A program made the position numbers and the translations under genes. Positions 1 to 11,544 of a stretch of 64,000 nt of DNA are shown piece by piece. The stretch is from Lutraria lutraria (taxonomy: Eukaryota > Mollusca > Bivalvia > Venerida > Mactridae): positions 11,180,414 to 11,244,413 of the forward strand of contig OZ026835.1 in NCBI GenBank assembly GCA_964023205.1, written 5' to 3'. The stretch's first letter is position 1. Every line of letters begins with the position of its first letter. The notes beneath the pieces are model-generated. The model saw only the letters and a program-made list of their open reading frames with translations, was not told the DNA's origin and made no database searches.

Positions 1-2490
1 TACATTTAGTCATGGAAATTATTGGGTGGAAGTGATTTATTATTCATAGCTATGTTTTTTGCGGCTAGTACCTAAACAAGTCATTTTATGACCCATGTTC
101 TTCTTGCAATTATCCATTATATATTGTTTTACATATACATCTAGCACATTTTTACACTTTCACAGAATGTTTGTCAGTTGTAGGGTATGCCCCTTTAATG
201 TTTCCTAAACTAGTCCCCGTTCCATGTTGCAGTCCAAATTCAGTTTTCATGAGTACTGTCGGTACTTTGATTTACAACTGATGTTCAATGTGACCTCTAA
301 TTTGCTCCAAAATGGCTTTACGTTTTCTGTCACGTTTTTGCATATTTCAGTTGTAATTCTAAAGGTTTATTACTCAACTTTGTGCTTAAAAAGTTTGTGG
401 CCACTATGGAGGGAAACCTCATGGTGTCACATATTATGAAACATCCTGAACATAATAGACATATAATCAATAATCAATCAATCATATAACAAGCAAAAAA
501 AATATATATATATTTTACTGTCTTAAACAAGTTTACAATACATCTACCAGAGACGTATATTATTCGTTACCGCTTCTACTGATGATGCACTGAAGAACTG
601 GGATTGGGAGAGTGGCATAGGACTTGGCGGAAGTACTTATAATGTCTCAAATAGTACAAGTTTGCAGTTTAAAACATCACCATAAACACACCAAAAAAAG
701 TAAAACGCAACAAGAATTTTTGCAGCATAGAATAAAACACAAAAGGATTCTATGATTCTTTCAAAGGGAAATGTTTAAAAAATCTTGGTCGTTTAGTGGC
801 TTATCCAACTTTGAACGTGGCGGAAGCCATGCGTAAACTCCTGTCGGATAATACCACTGGCTGGACAACTTATATATACTCACATATAAAATGAATCCCG
901 TCCCGGTTGAATTTGCGCTCACAGCTGTTAGGGCAACAATATCAACTACATCGACATATTTCAATGGAGGATGAACTTCTGTAATATTTTTATGAAGGAT
1001 TCAGCACTATAACTCAAACCAGGGATGCTGAAATATAGCATCCCTGCTCAAACAGATAATGAAAATCGCGAAAATATAATCATTATGCAATATATATCTG
1101 AGTAGGCCTAAACAAATACTCTGTTTCTGGTTGCAGGCTCTTTAAAAAGGGTATACATATATATATTTAGGCCAGGGTTCTTTTTGCTCTTGAAAGAATG
1201 TGGAAAGATCAAACATGTTCGAAAGTGGATTTTCTGTCCCTCTGGCCGAATACGAGAAAAAATATGGTTTATTTTAATTGAATATGTAGAATGAACCATT
1301 GACAAATAATTTACGACGAGCTTTTTCCGAATTGTTAAATTATGAAATTTGTAAACATGAAATTAAAAATAATAAATAATCATAGAAATGCGAGAGACTA
1401 GTGAGTTAGTAATATTACATCCCTTCGTGCCGATATAAAGTCGAATATAACTCACCCGGGTCCCATTAAAAAAAGTTGAATGGTTGATAATTAATGTCTA
1501 ATCAATTATGTTTGGAGGGTTGGGTACATCTAACGTTTGTCCATAGCCATGCGTAAAGGTTTTGTATTAGGGTCCGTTATCCTATTTTTTTTCATATCAA
1601 TATATTATGTTTGTATAAAAGTCCTTGTTACAAGTTTGACATATATAGTATTATTTGTTACACAATCCTTAGTCGTGATTAAGTCATCTTCTAACAGAAG
1701 ACTGTATGAATAGCTTTATGATCTAGTAACTGTATTGAGGATATTGGAAATTGAATCTTGAGATTTGAGCTTGAAAACTGCTGATCTCAAGTATTATAGC
1801 CTTACACATTCATGAGATTTATTAGAAGTCTTAAATACCATAATATTAGATCAAATCATTTTGATGTATTGAAGAAAAAATGAAATCTTTAAAAAAATAT
1901 TATCCATAAGATATTACTCCTTTCACTCTCAATTACTATGAAGGGAGACAATCCAGTTATAATTGCAATTTGCCGACTATTCTGAATTAATAATTATCTA
2001 CCTTATTACATGCAGCTTTCATATAAAAGTACAGATTTTAGCCAGTGTCAAGGACTTATATACATACATGTATGTAAGTCCTTGCCAGTGTGATCATTTT
2101 TCTTTTTGTGTATTCAATAACAATAAATATATATAAAAAATCTTTTAAATAAACAGCAACATCAAATTCCATTTTTCATGTTAAAGTAGGACAATATGCA
2201 TCACCAAAACAATGTAAAAATTGAAATTTGATAATTGTGCATTTTATTGGTATTATGTTGTTTCAGGAAATTTCTCACACTGCAACTGTATAATAGAACA
2301 TAGGGGGCTGTCACAAAATATCAGTTTATACTAAATTGTGGTAATTTAACATTGCATTGTTTTACCAAAAATAGGGATTAATAAACTTGAAAATACAGCA
2401 AGTAAGTTAAATCAAACAAATACAGATCTTTGTATAGGTCTTTGGTTGAATCAATAATTACACTAAAATAAAAATAAATTCTTATAGTCA
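1..2490. other. AT-rich stretch without a recognised gene
   Basis: No exon or open frame with recognisable protein similarity was found; the short open frames here are unremarkable. At 205-270 lies one copy of a dispersed repeat whose core, close to AAACTAGTTCCCGTTCCATG, recurs near 13.09 and 19.09 kb. At 2049-2084 a short inverted repeat surrounds a TACATACATG tract. The last part is the probable 3' flank of arginine kinase. Confidence 0.5.
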
Positions 2491-2494
2491 TCAT

Positions 2495-2500
2495 TTTATT
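2495..2500 (-). terminator. Candidate poly(A) signal of arginine kinase
   Basis: AATAAA on the minus strand about 165 bases past the TAA stop at 2664. Other weak candidates lie further on, so the true cleavage site is uncertain. Confidence 0.4.
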
Positions 2501-2663
2501 TTTCAGTCATCAAAATCAATCACACATTTGATATGGACTTTCAAAGTCGTTGATAAATGTCAAAGTGCACAATTCAGAAAAAAGTTTTGTTCAGTTGAAA
2601 CGTTGATGTTTGTTGCCTCGTTTATATAAAAATACACCTCAAGCTTAGGATGTCTTTAAAATG

Positions 2664-5600
2664 TTATTTCAAACTTTTCTCTAGTGCAATGATTTTCTCA
2701 ACTCCTTTTCTCATCTCCTGCACAGCGTCGATCTCCGAAAGACCCATACGACGCTTATTTGAAATATCATAAACACCACCAACACTGTCAGAGTGTTCTC
2801 CGTGAATTCCTGGCAATACAAAGAAAAAAAATTAGTGAATTCAACTTAAAACAGCCATTCATCTTATAAAGACCAAAGACAGCAATTGTCATAATTATAT
2901 AAAGATTTTACAAGCTACAGAAAACTTAAATTGAACCTTTCTTGAGTCTGGACCAGTAGTGTGAATAAAACCAGTCCAGTCTGGACCAGAGTTGTGAATA
3001 AAACCAGTCCAGTCTGGACAAGTAGTGTGAATTAAAACCAGTCTTTTCTGGAACTGAGCTGTAAATCATAAAACCAGCAGAGTCAGGACCTGTGAAAAAT
3101 AAACCAAGTTCTGGCACATGCTGGAAAAAATTCAAATTGATATCTAGATGAGAGTGCAAACAAACATATCTTTAGAAAAAAATTAAAATAGCACATTAGT
3201 GACTGTTTTTAGGGGAAGTATTCACAAAGAATTGTTTTAACCTCTAAACATTTTGTCCTTCAGATATGGTAAAGAATTTCTTATCCTTAGAATTTTCTTA
3301 AGTGGCCAAGTTAAGATAAAGGCATCCCTAGCAAAATTTTAATTTCAAAGGAAATCCTTTTGTCGATCGAATCTTTCTGCTTTCAGTTTGTTAGAGTCTT
3401 TAAGCTTATAAAAGAAGCACATGCTCTTTAGGTTCTTTGTGAATACATTGTGACCCCTAAATACTGTTTTTTACCTCTTGGTTGAAGATTTAGTTTCTCA
3501 CATGTGGACTTGAAATCTGGTTGTTTTGAGAGTTTTGGGATTCTGATATGTACACTAGCTCTGAGGGTTGTACCAAGATTGGTAGGGCAGAAAGTTAGAT
3601 AACCAAATTTAGGATGATGAGCAAAGGTCAGCTTTTTCTCAAGGGCCGACAATCCCTGAAATGAATAATGTACACAATATTGAAGGTATTGGAATCAATT
3701 ATTTGAATATATAATATATTTTGGTTAATAAAGCCTCAGGACAGTAAAAAAAATGTTAGTTGGCAGATATGCAACCAAAATACAATCTTTTAAAGTATGA
3801 TATTTAAATTATCAACATTTTCTCCAGGGACAAGTTATTACATTTGTACATATGAAACATAACTTTTAGGCATAAAAGGTACCATATTTCCATGAAAATC
3901 CCCAAAGTTTGGTTCTTATTTCCCCTTCCTTAAAAAAATATTTTTGGGCCGAAAGATTTAGAAGGCTCAAATTGAGGTATCTAACCTTCACAAGTCTTTT
4001 CCAAACTTGCGCTAAGTCACCTCCTTGCTGCATAGAAATGATGCGGAGATGGTCCTCCTCATTTACCCATACAAGAAACTTTTTATCATTACTAAAGAAG
4101 ATTCCACGACCAGTCGGCCAATTATCATATCCATTGGCATCACCAAGAACTCTGAAATAAACCAGTAACATGTGCAAGTAGTCAAATAGTTTTCTGCAGC
4201 CAGATAATTTACAGACCAGTAAATTGTTAAAGCTAAAGCTATTTTGATCTATTAAGGCATAAATTTTTAAAAAATGTTTGTTTCTTGTCACATGCTCTGC
4301 CCTCGTAATAGATAGGGTACATAAAAATTTTAAGATAGGTAGGAAAATTCTTTCTATCTATCCATCTATCTATCTATCTATCTATCTGGGGAATCCGGTG
4401 TGTTTTCCTCTCGTGCATGCAAGAAAAAACGTTTCCGAAACTGCTATCGTATTTTTTTCAATATCATTGAAATAAATACTATTTATAGAACACCTGTGTT
4501 TTCCCGCAGTCATGCTATGCACAGGTAGTAAAGTGACGTCACGCGCCCTACATATTTCAAGTTTACAAAAGCAAAAATCACAGTGAAACATATTTTTCAA
4601 CAGCAAAAAGCTAATGGGGGTTTAATGAAGAGATAAAAGACCTGATAATGAATATTATCAAGACAGTGAGAGACTTAGAAGAAGATCAAGTCATTGTTAA
4701 AATGTTTAAGTTAGTAATAGTGAAGAATAGATTAAAAATAAAAACACAGTATGTCCACTAATATTGTATCCTAACCACTGCCTGCTTGAAATGGTCAAAG
4801 TCAGACAGGGTAGCAATGTTACTCGAAAGTTGGTTCCAAAGGATGAAACAGTGGGGGGAATAGGAAATTTTATGATTATCTGATGTAACTTGTGATTGTC
4901 TAAAGAGAGGGAATGCATATGTCTAGTTGTTCTTAAAAAAATGGTGGTTTAATGCAATTATTGCTTGGAGACATTTTGGATGTACCGTTTATCCGGCAAT
5001 CACTGTAACTGTATTCTACTGTATATATATAATATATTATAGAGCTACAGTATTGATCTGACTGTGTAGTGTACTTCATAAAATAAATAAATGAACATAC
5101 GGATCATCATCACGGAAAAGGAAATGGTCTTCAGTCATTTGTTTTTGGACTGCTGGGGACATGCCCTGAAGTGGGTAATACTTTCCAGCAAGATCACCAC
5201 GCAAAGTTCTTAGGGCATCAACAGTCTTTTTTTCCATCTCAACAAGATCCTAAAAAGACAAAAAATTAGGTTTACCAACATGTATTTGCATTGTGACATA
5301 AGCCGAATTTCAGATAGAAAATAGGAAAGAATCCAGCAGGTATTCAATGTTAAAGTAAGTTTGGAGCAAGAGTTGGTCCTCACTATGGATTGAACCAAAG
5401 GCAGGACCTGCAGCACTGTAGGTGGAAACTCAACCACGCACCTAGAGTTGCCGTTGAAAGTGGCCAATAATGAGTAGATTAGCGCTCTATATCAAATTAA
5501 AATAAAAGAAAATGAAAATTTTAAAATATACACATTACCTCTTTGGATGATGTAGCAGGGAAACCATAGTTAGCATGACTTCTTCCGACACGAATTCTAG

Positions 5601-7482
5601 TTGAGTTAACAAACTTGTTTTCAGGGTCAAGGTCACCAAATCCGAGATTGTCAAGGTCACCGAAATTAGGTGCAGGGTGCTCTAATTTGCTGACCTTGTG
5701 ATAGTCCTTAATGATAGGATAGAAAACATCAGCAAATGTGTCATATGCGTCCGGATCAGAAGCATAAATTCCACAATGACTCTTCAAATGAATACATCCT
5801 GCAAAAGAGGAAATATATATAGGGTAGAGTAAGTTCACCTAAAGCCGACACCCCCGTATTACCGACACCCGCGCACTTCACCTCCAATATTTTAGTGTTA
5901 ATTGTGTGATTGACAACCTGTCCACGGGCGAATATGCTGATGTCATCAGTGACATCACTTGCAGACATTTTGAAATTCGTCAGCGCTATTTTTGTTGATA
6001 AGAAAAAATTAACAGCAAATTTTATCCATTGAAATAAGGTACGTGTTTTTTTTTAAATGCTGTAATTTCATGATTAGTTGCTTTAAAGTCGTGGGCATTT
6101 CATGCCTGAATGTGTATTTCCTTTTAGAAGTATTTAAAGCAAGTGTTACATGGATACTCTCTTGTTTTACCAAATCCGGAGGTGTCGATATTGCGTTAAA
6201 TATATTTAATGTTTCCCTAATGTCGACACCACGCCATCAAAATATAAGTAAAAGTCAGCACATGTTTGTCTCCCTTCGTTTACTTCAATATAATGTAACT
6301 GTTCACTATATAAATATATAAAAGAAAGCAGAAGAAGCAGAGAAGTTAAAACGAAAGGAGCAACGGGCACAAAAGAGGGCTCTAAAAGAACAAGAGAAAG
6401 CCAAGCGACTTGCTGAGAAGCAGAAAAGACGTATTGAGAGTGAAAATGTCAAGAAAACAAGACAGCTTACGAAGAAACGTAAAATAAGCGTACGTGGTGA
6501 TAACACCTCAGAGTCGGAATCGGAATTCAACTACAGTGCATTAGTAGATGACAACAGCAGTGCTTTTGAAGAGGAGTTCGAAATGTGCCCTTCGTGTAAT
6601 AAAGGGGACCAGCACCCTTCCATGTGGGTCAAATGTATTGAATGCTTCACTAGATGGCATTTCATGTGCGCTAACCGGTCAGAGTATGCGCTCCTAGATG
6701 AAGATGAACGAAAGAAAATGGACTTTGTTTGCCCTCTCTGTGAATGAGACGTAGAGCTACCTAAAAAGTGTCTATTGTAATTAGATCTATTAATAATAAG
6801 ATCTGTTTTGTTTACTAGACTGTTGTAATATGATGAATTAATGACTAGCACGACTTAATATGTGAAAATAAAGTTTACTTAGTTCCCAGGTGTTTCTTTC
6901 AGGGACATAGTCATTTTTTTAAAACTTTGTGATGGTGTCGATAATTGGGGTCAGGTGTCGATGTTGCGCAAATCCTACACTACTTCCGAATTTTACATAC
7001 ATTTGTAACATGATAACCATTGGTTCATTTATCCCACAATGATGTCTGTATTAAAAGTTTCGACCAATGAAAAACAGTTTTACAAACAAGTTAATCTTCT
7101 GGCATGTTACTATACAAAATATTTAGCTGAATATGAATTAATGCTTAAGGTGTCGATATACGGCGAATTTACTCTACTGTAGAATCTAGATATAGACTCT
7201 ATCTACTTTATCATTAAAAAATAAAATTACTTGGTCTAGCATAACGTCTATAACTTACATTTAATATCAAATTTCAACCCGCTGAAGAAACACACTCAAA
7301 ATTCTTCATCAAATTAACGTACCTGATTTTATACAGTCTTTCAAGGTTCCGCCGAAACTTGTAACCGTATGTTTATAGTTATTAAAAACATAAGGAGTTA
7401 AATGTTTCTTTAAAAGTGATGTACACTGAGATCCAGACTTTTGCAAATTATGCCAAAGTTCTTCCACAGTATAAGATGGCAT
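2664..7482 (-). CDS. AK: Arginine kinase, six exons, complete and intact
   Basis: Phosphagen kinase that moves phosphate between ATP and arginine, an energy buffer of protostome muscle and other cells (family knowledge). Minus-strand exons: 7482-7323, 5798-5539, 5249-5101, 4151-3986, 3655-3475, 2809-2664. They join in phase to 1062 bp, 353 residues plus TAA, the usual length for a single-domain enzyme. The N-terminal domain is in exons 1-2 (residues 1-140). Catalytic-domain signatures visible are STRIRVGRS (ATP-binding arginines), [11 protein letters not shown] with the catalytic Glu near 222, the reactive Cys 268 in FCPTNLGTT, and SNKRRMG near the C-terminus. All borders are GT-AG. The guanidino-specificity region after DCIKSG is somewhat divergent but GIYA is kept. 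Intron 1 holds a 1358-bp pogo-family element. A second exon 1 of the same length and phase lies upstream at 14081-14240. Family assignment is very secure; splice borders are inferred from sequence only. Confidence 0.95.
2941..3110. repeat. Degenerate ~40-bp minisatellite in an arginine kinase intron
   Basis: About four units containing CCAGTCCAGTCTGGAC and GTGTGAATAAAACCAG follow each other. The first three are nearly identical and the last has drifted. It lies in the intron between the last two exons. Confidence 0.75.
4352..4387. repeat. (ATCT)n microsatellite
   Basis: About nine ATCT units with one CATC interruption, inside an arginine kinase intron and just left of a decayed MITE. Confidence 0.9.
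4455..4621. mobile_element. Truncated TTAA-type MITE, relative of the one at 28422-28749
   Basis: Long shared blocks with 28505-28650: the ATCATTGAAATAAATACT block, GTGACGTCACG, and TTTACAAAAGCAAAAATCAC. The right end reads CTAATGGGGGT followed by TTAA (4622-4625), the mirror of the AGCCCCATTA left end of the other copy. The left end is missing or drifted; similarity fades towards the ATCT microsatellite. Confidence 0.6.
4730..4915 (-). pseudogene. Fragment of a LINE ORF2 C-terminal tail
   Basis: One minus-strand frame reads like the last ~60 residues of non-LTR retrotransposon polymerases, where an aromatic-rich stretch ([15 protein letters not shown]) precedes a phrase of the form 'L..FK..V'. 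No reverse transcriptase core adjoins it. It lies in an arginine kinase intron. Assignment rests on this short pattern only. Confidence 0.45.
5822..7179 (+). mobile_element. Pogo-family DNA element in arginine kinase intron 1
   Basis: 1358 bp flanked by TA duplications (5820-5821, 7180-7181). The imperfect inverted ends share TAGAGTAA(A/G)TTC, then a C-rich run, then CGACACC. The motif GTGTCGAT/CGACACC recurs about seven times (near 5845, 5862, 6182, 6222, 6934, 6955, 7149), which suggests transposase binding sites. Inside, on the plus strand, is only the last exon of a transposase gene (see 6328-6747), so this is a deletion derivative that cannot move itself. Confidence 0.75.
6328..6747 (+). 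pseudogene. Transposase C-terminus with coiled coil and PHD-like finger
   Basis: An open frame entered without a start codon, probably after the AG at about 6323. It begins with a highly charged helix rich in Lys, Arg and Glu ([16 protein letters not shown]...), then an acidic-serine stretch, then a PHD-like zinc finger: CPSC, about 15 residues, KCIEC, RWHFMC, ending in FVCPLCE and a TGA. This layout is known from the C-termini of animal pogo-like transposases. The DDE catalytic part is absent from the element, so this is a truncated gene. An AATAAA near 6867 could end its transcript. Confidence 0.65.
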
Positions 7483-8168
7483 CTTTAAAATGTAGATTTG
7501 CTAACAAACCATTGTTATAAAAAATGATTACGTTTCAAACTAGCATTAAATGAAATGATGACGTCATAAATATGTAAAACGTCAAGTTCGCGCCAAAACC
7601 ATAATCATAACATTAAGCGTATCTAACACAGTGCTAGGGTTTTGTGCTAATCCGACAGACTTGATTTTTTTCAGCCGACCGGCACACTAGACTTGATTTA
7701 GTAAGAATCTTTTCCCTTTACCGATGTTTTCGATTTCATATCTTGAACAAGCCTTATATATGTGACCAAAAAAAAAAATTGAAAATAGATCTTCTGACGA
7801 GTTCACGGAAACCTACGGAAGCCTATTAGGACCATTTTGTCTTAGGAATTCTGAATTATGACTAACGTTTTTAGACTTTTGTCTTAGTAATTATGCGTTA
7901 TGACGTGTGTATATGTACACGTGCATTTGCTTCAAAATGGCGGAGAGCGGGGGTTCATGTGATAATAAAGATTGTTGGTAAATATTGAACTGAACATTAA
8001 CAGCTTGACATACGTTATTTACTAAATGAACATCGTTAAACAATATTGGCTGAAATCTAGAATAGCAGCTCTACATTTGCAAGGCCAGTATTCTATGAAT
8101 TTTGTTTTCCTGAAACCCTCAGATCCTCCGGAAAGATGTTTTTTTGTAAATTTATTTACATCTATACA

Positions 8169-9590
8169 TACCCAACTTTCGCGGACATGCTGATTTGGAA
8201 AGTCGATAAAAAAATTACATTAAACAAAGAAGGTGATTTTCGCTATAATCGTCATAACTTTTATTCTATTTGAAATACGAAATTTGTACTCATCACAAAA
8301 GTTTAATTAATCTTTTATCTTTCTAATGGTGTATTTTTTATTATTTTAAATTAACGCTTTCTTCGACCCTTTTGCGTTTGAAAAAGACACCTATGGATTC
8401 CCTCTATATTCAATGTAAAAAGCGTAAAATTGGTAGATTTTTCAATGAAAATTTGATGTTTTCAGCATCATAACTTTTTTGGGGGAAATGTGATCAAATT
8501 TGTACTCATTGCATTCGTTTTGAAAATTTAATTTCTTTCAGCATGTAAAATATGAAAACAATCAAATAATATCTTCTTCGACCCTTTTGATGATTTTTAA
8601 AACTACCCCTTAGATTTTTTAAGTTCAATTCGTCAATCGTTCGGCAAATCTCGGACATTTACGTACGTTTACGGAAACAACGAGCATTGGCGATGATCAT
8701 ATCTGCTGATTAGGTACCCAAGTATATACAGCCACAGCATGATGTATTATACAGGGTGATTAAAATTGGACGCGTTGAATCAAGTTTTAGAATAATTGAG
8801 GTTGAAGACTAAAACATATTACAACATGGATGAAAATATTAGAATCTGTGAAATATTTTACTTTACTTCCGTATAAAAAAGCAAAATCGATATTTATAAC
8901 CCAATTTGTTGATATTATATAAAAAAAAAGATAAATAAAAAGATGGTTTTCATTATTGTTAAAGTCCCATTAGCTTTTTGGATGTCAAAATTGAAGTAGG
9001 TCTTATTTTACCTAGATTGATGTGAAACTGAATTTTACTTGCAATAAAAAGTACATTATACTCGTAGAAATACAGCACAGTATCTTTTAATAATGTTGCA
9101 AAAAATAAGAAAAAGCATCTGAAAACTATTTCATGAGATATGCCTAATGGAAGGCATTATGTAAATATTGTTACAGATCAAGTAATATATATTTCTTATA
9201 TTTTACTATCATTTCAATTCTAATGGGCCTTAAATAGACGATGATATTTCATTAAATGAAATTTATTATTAATTCATTTTTGATAATATAATTATATGCT
9301 AAATATATCATTTTGGCATACGCCCACATGTCACTTAAAAAAAACCATGTAATAAAATAGTGTAGATGAACTACTTTGTATCATGATTTATTTTTCAATG
9401 ATGTGTAAACAAAGGACGGATAATAAAATCATATTTTTGAGATCCCTTTATATGGTTGCTAACTTTACCTGATTATTGATTTTTATACGCATCTCACATT
9501 ATTTACCAACAATTGGGCATGTCGAGTTATATTTGTTAGATATCATTTCAATTAAGACCGATGGAAATTGCCATAACATTGCAGAAATTG
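8169..9590. repeat. Dispersed repeat, copy A
   Basis: About 1.4 kb shared with 21588-22998, starting at ACATACCCAACTTTCGCGG and ending near GATGGAAATTGCCATAA. The copies differ by scattered substitutions and by two indels: copy A has an extra block at 8238-8345, and copy B has an extra block near 21946-22064. No open frame and no clear terminal inverted repeat, so the class is unknown. Confidence 0.85.
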
Positions 9591-9610
9591 AGTGTACTGT
9601 TTATACACCA

Positions 9611-11544
9611 GGGCCCGTATTCACAAACCAACTAAGACGAAAAATCATCTAAGAATACCGAAATTATCTTAGTTTTCACCAAGTTTTGCTAACATTGTAA
9701 GATTTGTCTTAACTTTTGTCTAAGAGTGAAAAAAATCTTAGAAAAATTCTTAGATCGACGATTTTTATCTTAAAAGTTTAGTCAAGGTACGAGGTGTCTT
9801 AACTTTAAGAAATTTTCTTAGATAAAAAATAAAACGAAAATGGATGCTACGTCGAACTCATTATTTGTCCATATCTATGAAGAATAAAGTTAATTTCTTG
9901 GATTATGAACATTTAAACACTTTTCTGTCGTTATTTTGACTTGATCTTGGGCGGAGCAGTTGTCAAAATAACGTGTCAATTTCATTTACAAACATTGTGA
10001 AAAGATACATTAAATTTTGCCATCACAAGATAAGCAAAGATCCAGCAGAATGTAGACCTTTGGTGCTTAACTTAAAATTCATTGCCAATGATCCAAGATG
10101 CTTTTCACTGGACTTTATGATAGAACAATTAACAAGTACGTGTTATGTGACTATTTGCGCATATCATTGGGATATTGTACGATTTTCGGATAGACATTGG
10201 TTCAAGTTAATTGTGTTACAAGGACAGTGCAATGTGAACTAAAATATCATTAAACCATATATTTCGTTATTTATGTCGTTTTTGCTTCTTCATGAATAAT
10301 TCAGCATCAGTTTCTGAGTTTATCAACTATGAAGACTTGCTATGAATTGAAATGATGTACTTTGTATTCACAGATTCTTTTGAGGACTCCATGAAACAAT
10401 TTTGGTGACATTAGTAAAGACAGATACCAGTGCCTAATGTGATTTTGATGTGATAAACATTTAGATAGATAAACATTGCTTTCCATGAATTTGGGTGCAA
10501 ATATATTCAGCCACTGTTTTGCTGTATTAATGTTTGATATGAACGTGAAATCCAAACACAGCAGTATAATCTTAAATCTTTATTACCTTGTTTACATATT
10601 CTTGTTAATGCACATATTGCGATAAAGTTTGTTCCAACTGAAAGAACATGCATGCAAGAATTTCAGTGTGACTTTAGTATATCATCAATTACAATTTATT
10701 TATTATTTGTGCAGTTTGTTGAATAGAGTATGATACAGGTATAAGCAATTTTGAAACTACCAGTAAACATGTAATTGTATCCTTGACAATATGAATTAAG
10801 TGAAGCAAATGATATCAGTAAACTTTATAAAATGCGTTTGTTTACTGCTGCACAGCTGAAAGATGTTTTTGTTATTAACCATTAATGTTCAGTTACGGAT
10901 GAAATATTCTACAGCTATACTGAGCCTGTGTTGTTATAAAATCTCCCAACTGGGAGTAATGATATGACAAGCAGAAATATATCAGACAGTAAACAAAATA
11001 CATACATGTATACATATTTCATAGTAAGAATCAATTAAAAACATGAGTGATAAATGATACTTGGGTTCTGATGCCCTAATGGTACATATTTTTATTTTTG
11101 ATACTACTGTTGTTGGAACTTTACCGAATTACTGCATACTTCATAAAATTACATAATATCAAAGATATTAATTTGAATTGATATATCAGTGACACTGTTC
11201 GTAAGGAACCTGTTTGTATTCTTGCAAACATGACCAACAATTATATTTGTGTCATCTGTGGCTGAAAAAATACCAATCGTATCCGTAAAATTGAGAAAGT
11301 GTATAACAGGTTAAACTAATCGCCAATCGTAAGTTATGACGTATGGGAATTCCGTGGAAAAAACCCTGACAACGGTAAATTTTCAAAATTAAGATTTCTT
11401 TTCAAACTAAGAATAATTCCGTCTTAGTTTACGCTTAGAATAAATCTAAGATGAAGACTAAGAAATTACTTATGTCTTAGTCAAAATTTAAGATAAAGAA
11501 AATTCTCAACTCGGAAAACTAAGAACGTTTGTGAATACGGGCCC
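9611..11544. mobile_element. 1.9-kb element with GGGCCCGTATTCACAAAC ends
   Basis: Perfect 18-bp terminal inverted repeats GGGCCCGTATTCACAAAC at 9611 and, inverted, ending at 11544. Both subterminal regions (about 9630-9830 and 11385-11520) are filled with CTTAG/CTAAG motifs in opposite orientation, so they form a second, looser inverted zone. The interior is AT-rich; a 90-codon open frame at 9973-10242 has no recognisable similarity. No convincing target duplication was seen. Probably a non-autonomous DNA element. Confidence 0.75.

Noticed and set aside
3190..3450. Possible CTTAG-type TIR element similar to 9611-11544
   Set aside because: A few shared words (ATTCACAAAGAATT, CTTAG) but no matching ends.
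7938..7982. ATGGCGGAGAGCGGGGG with a good splice donor, possible first exon of a plus-strand gene divergent from arginine kinase
   Set aside because: Only about 14 codons, and no downstream plus-strand exon that I could join to it was found in the next 10 kb.
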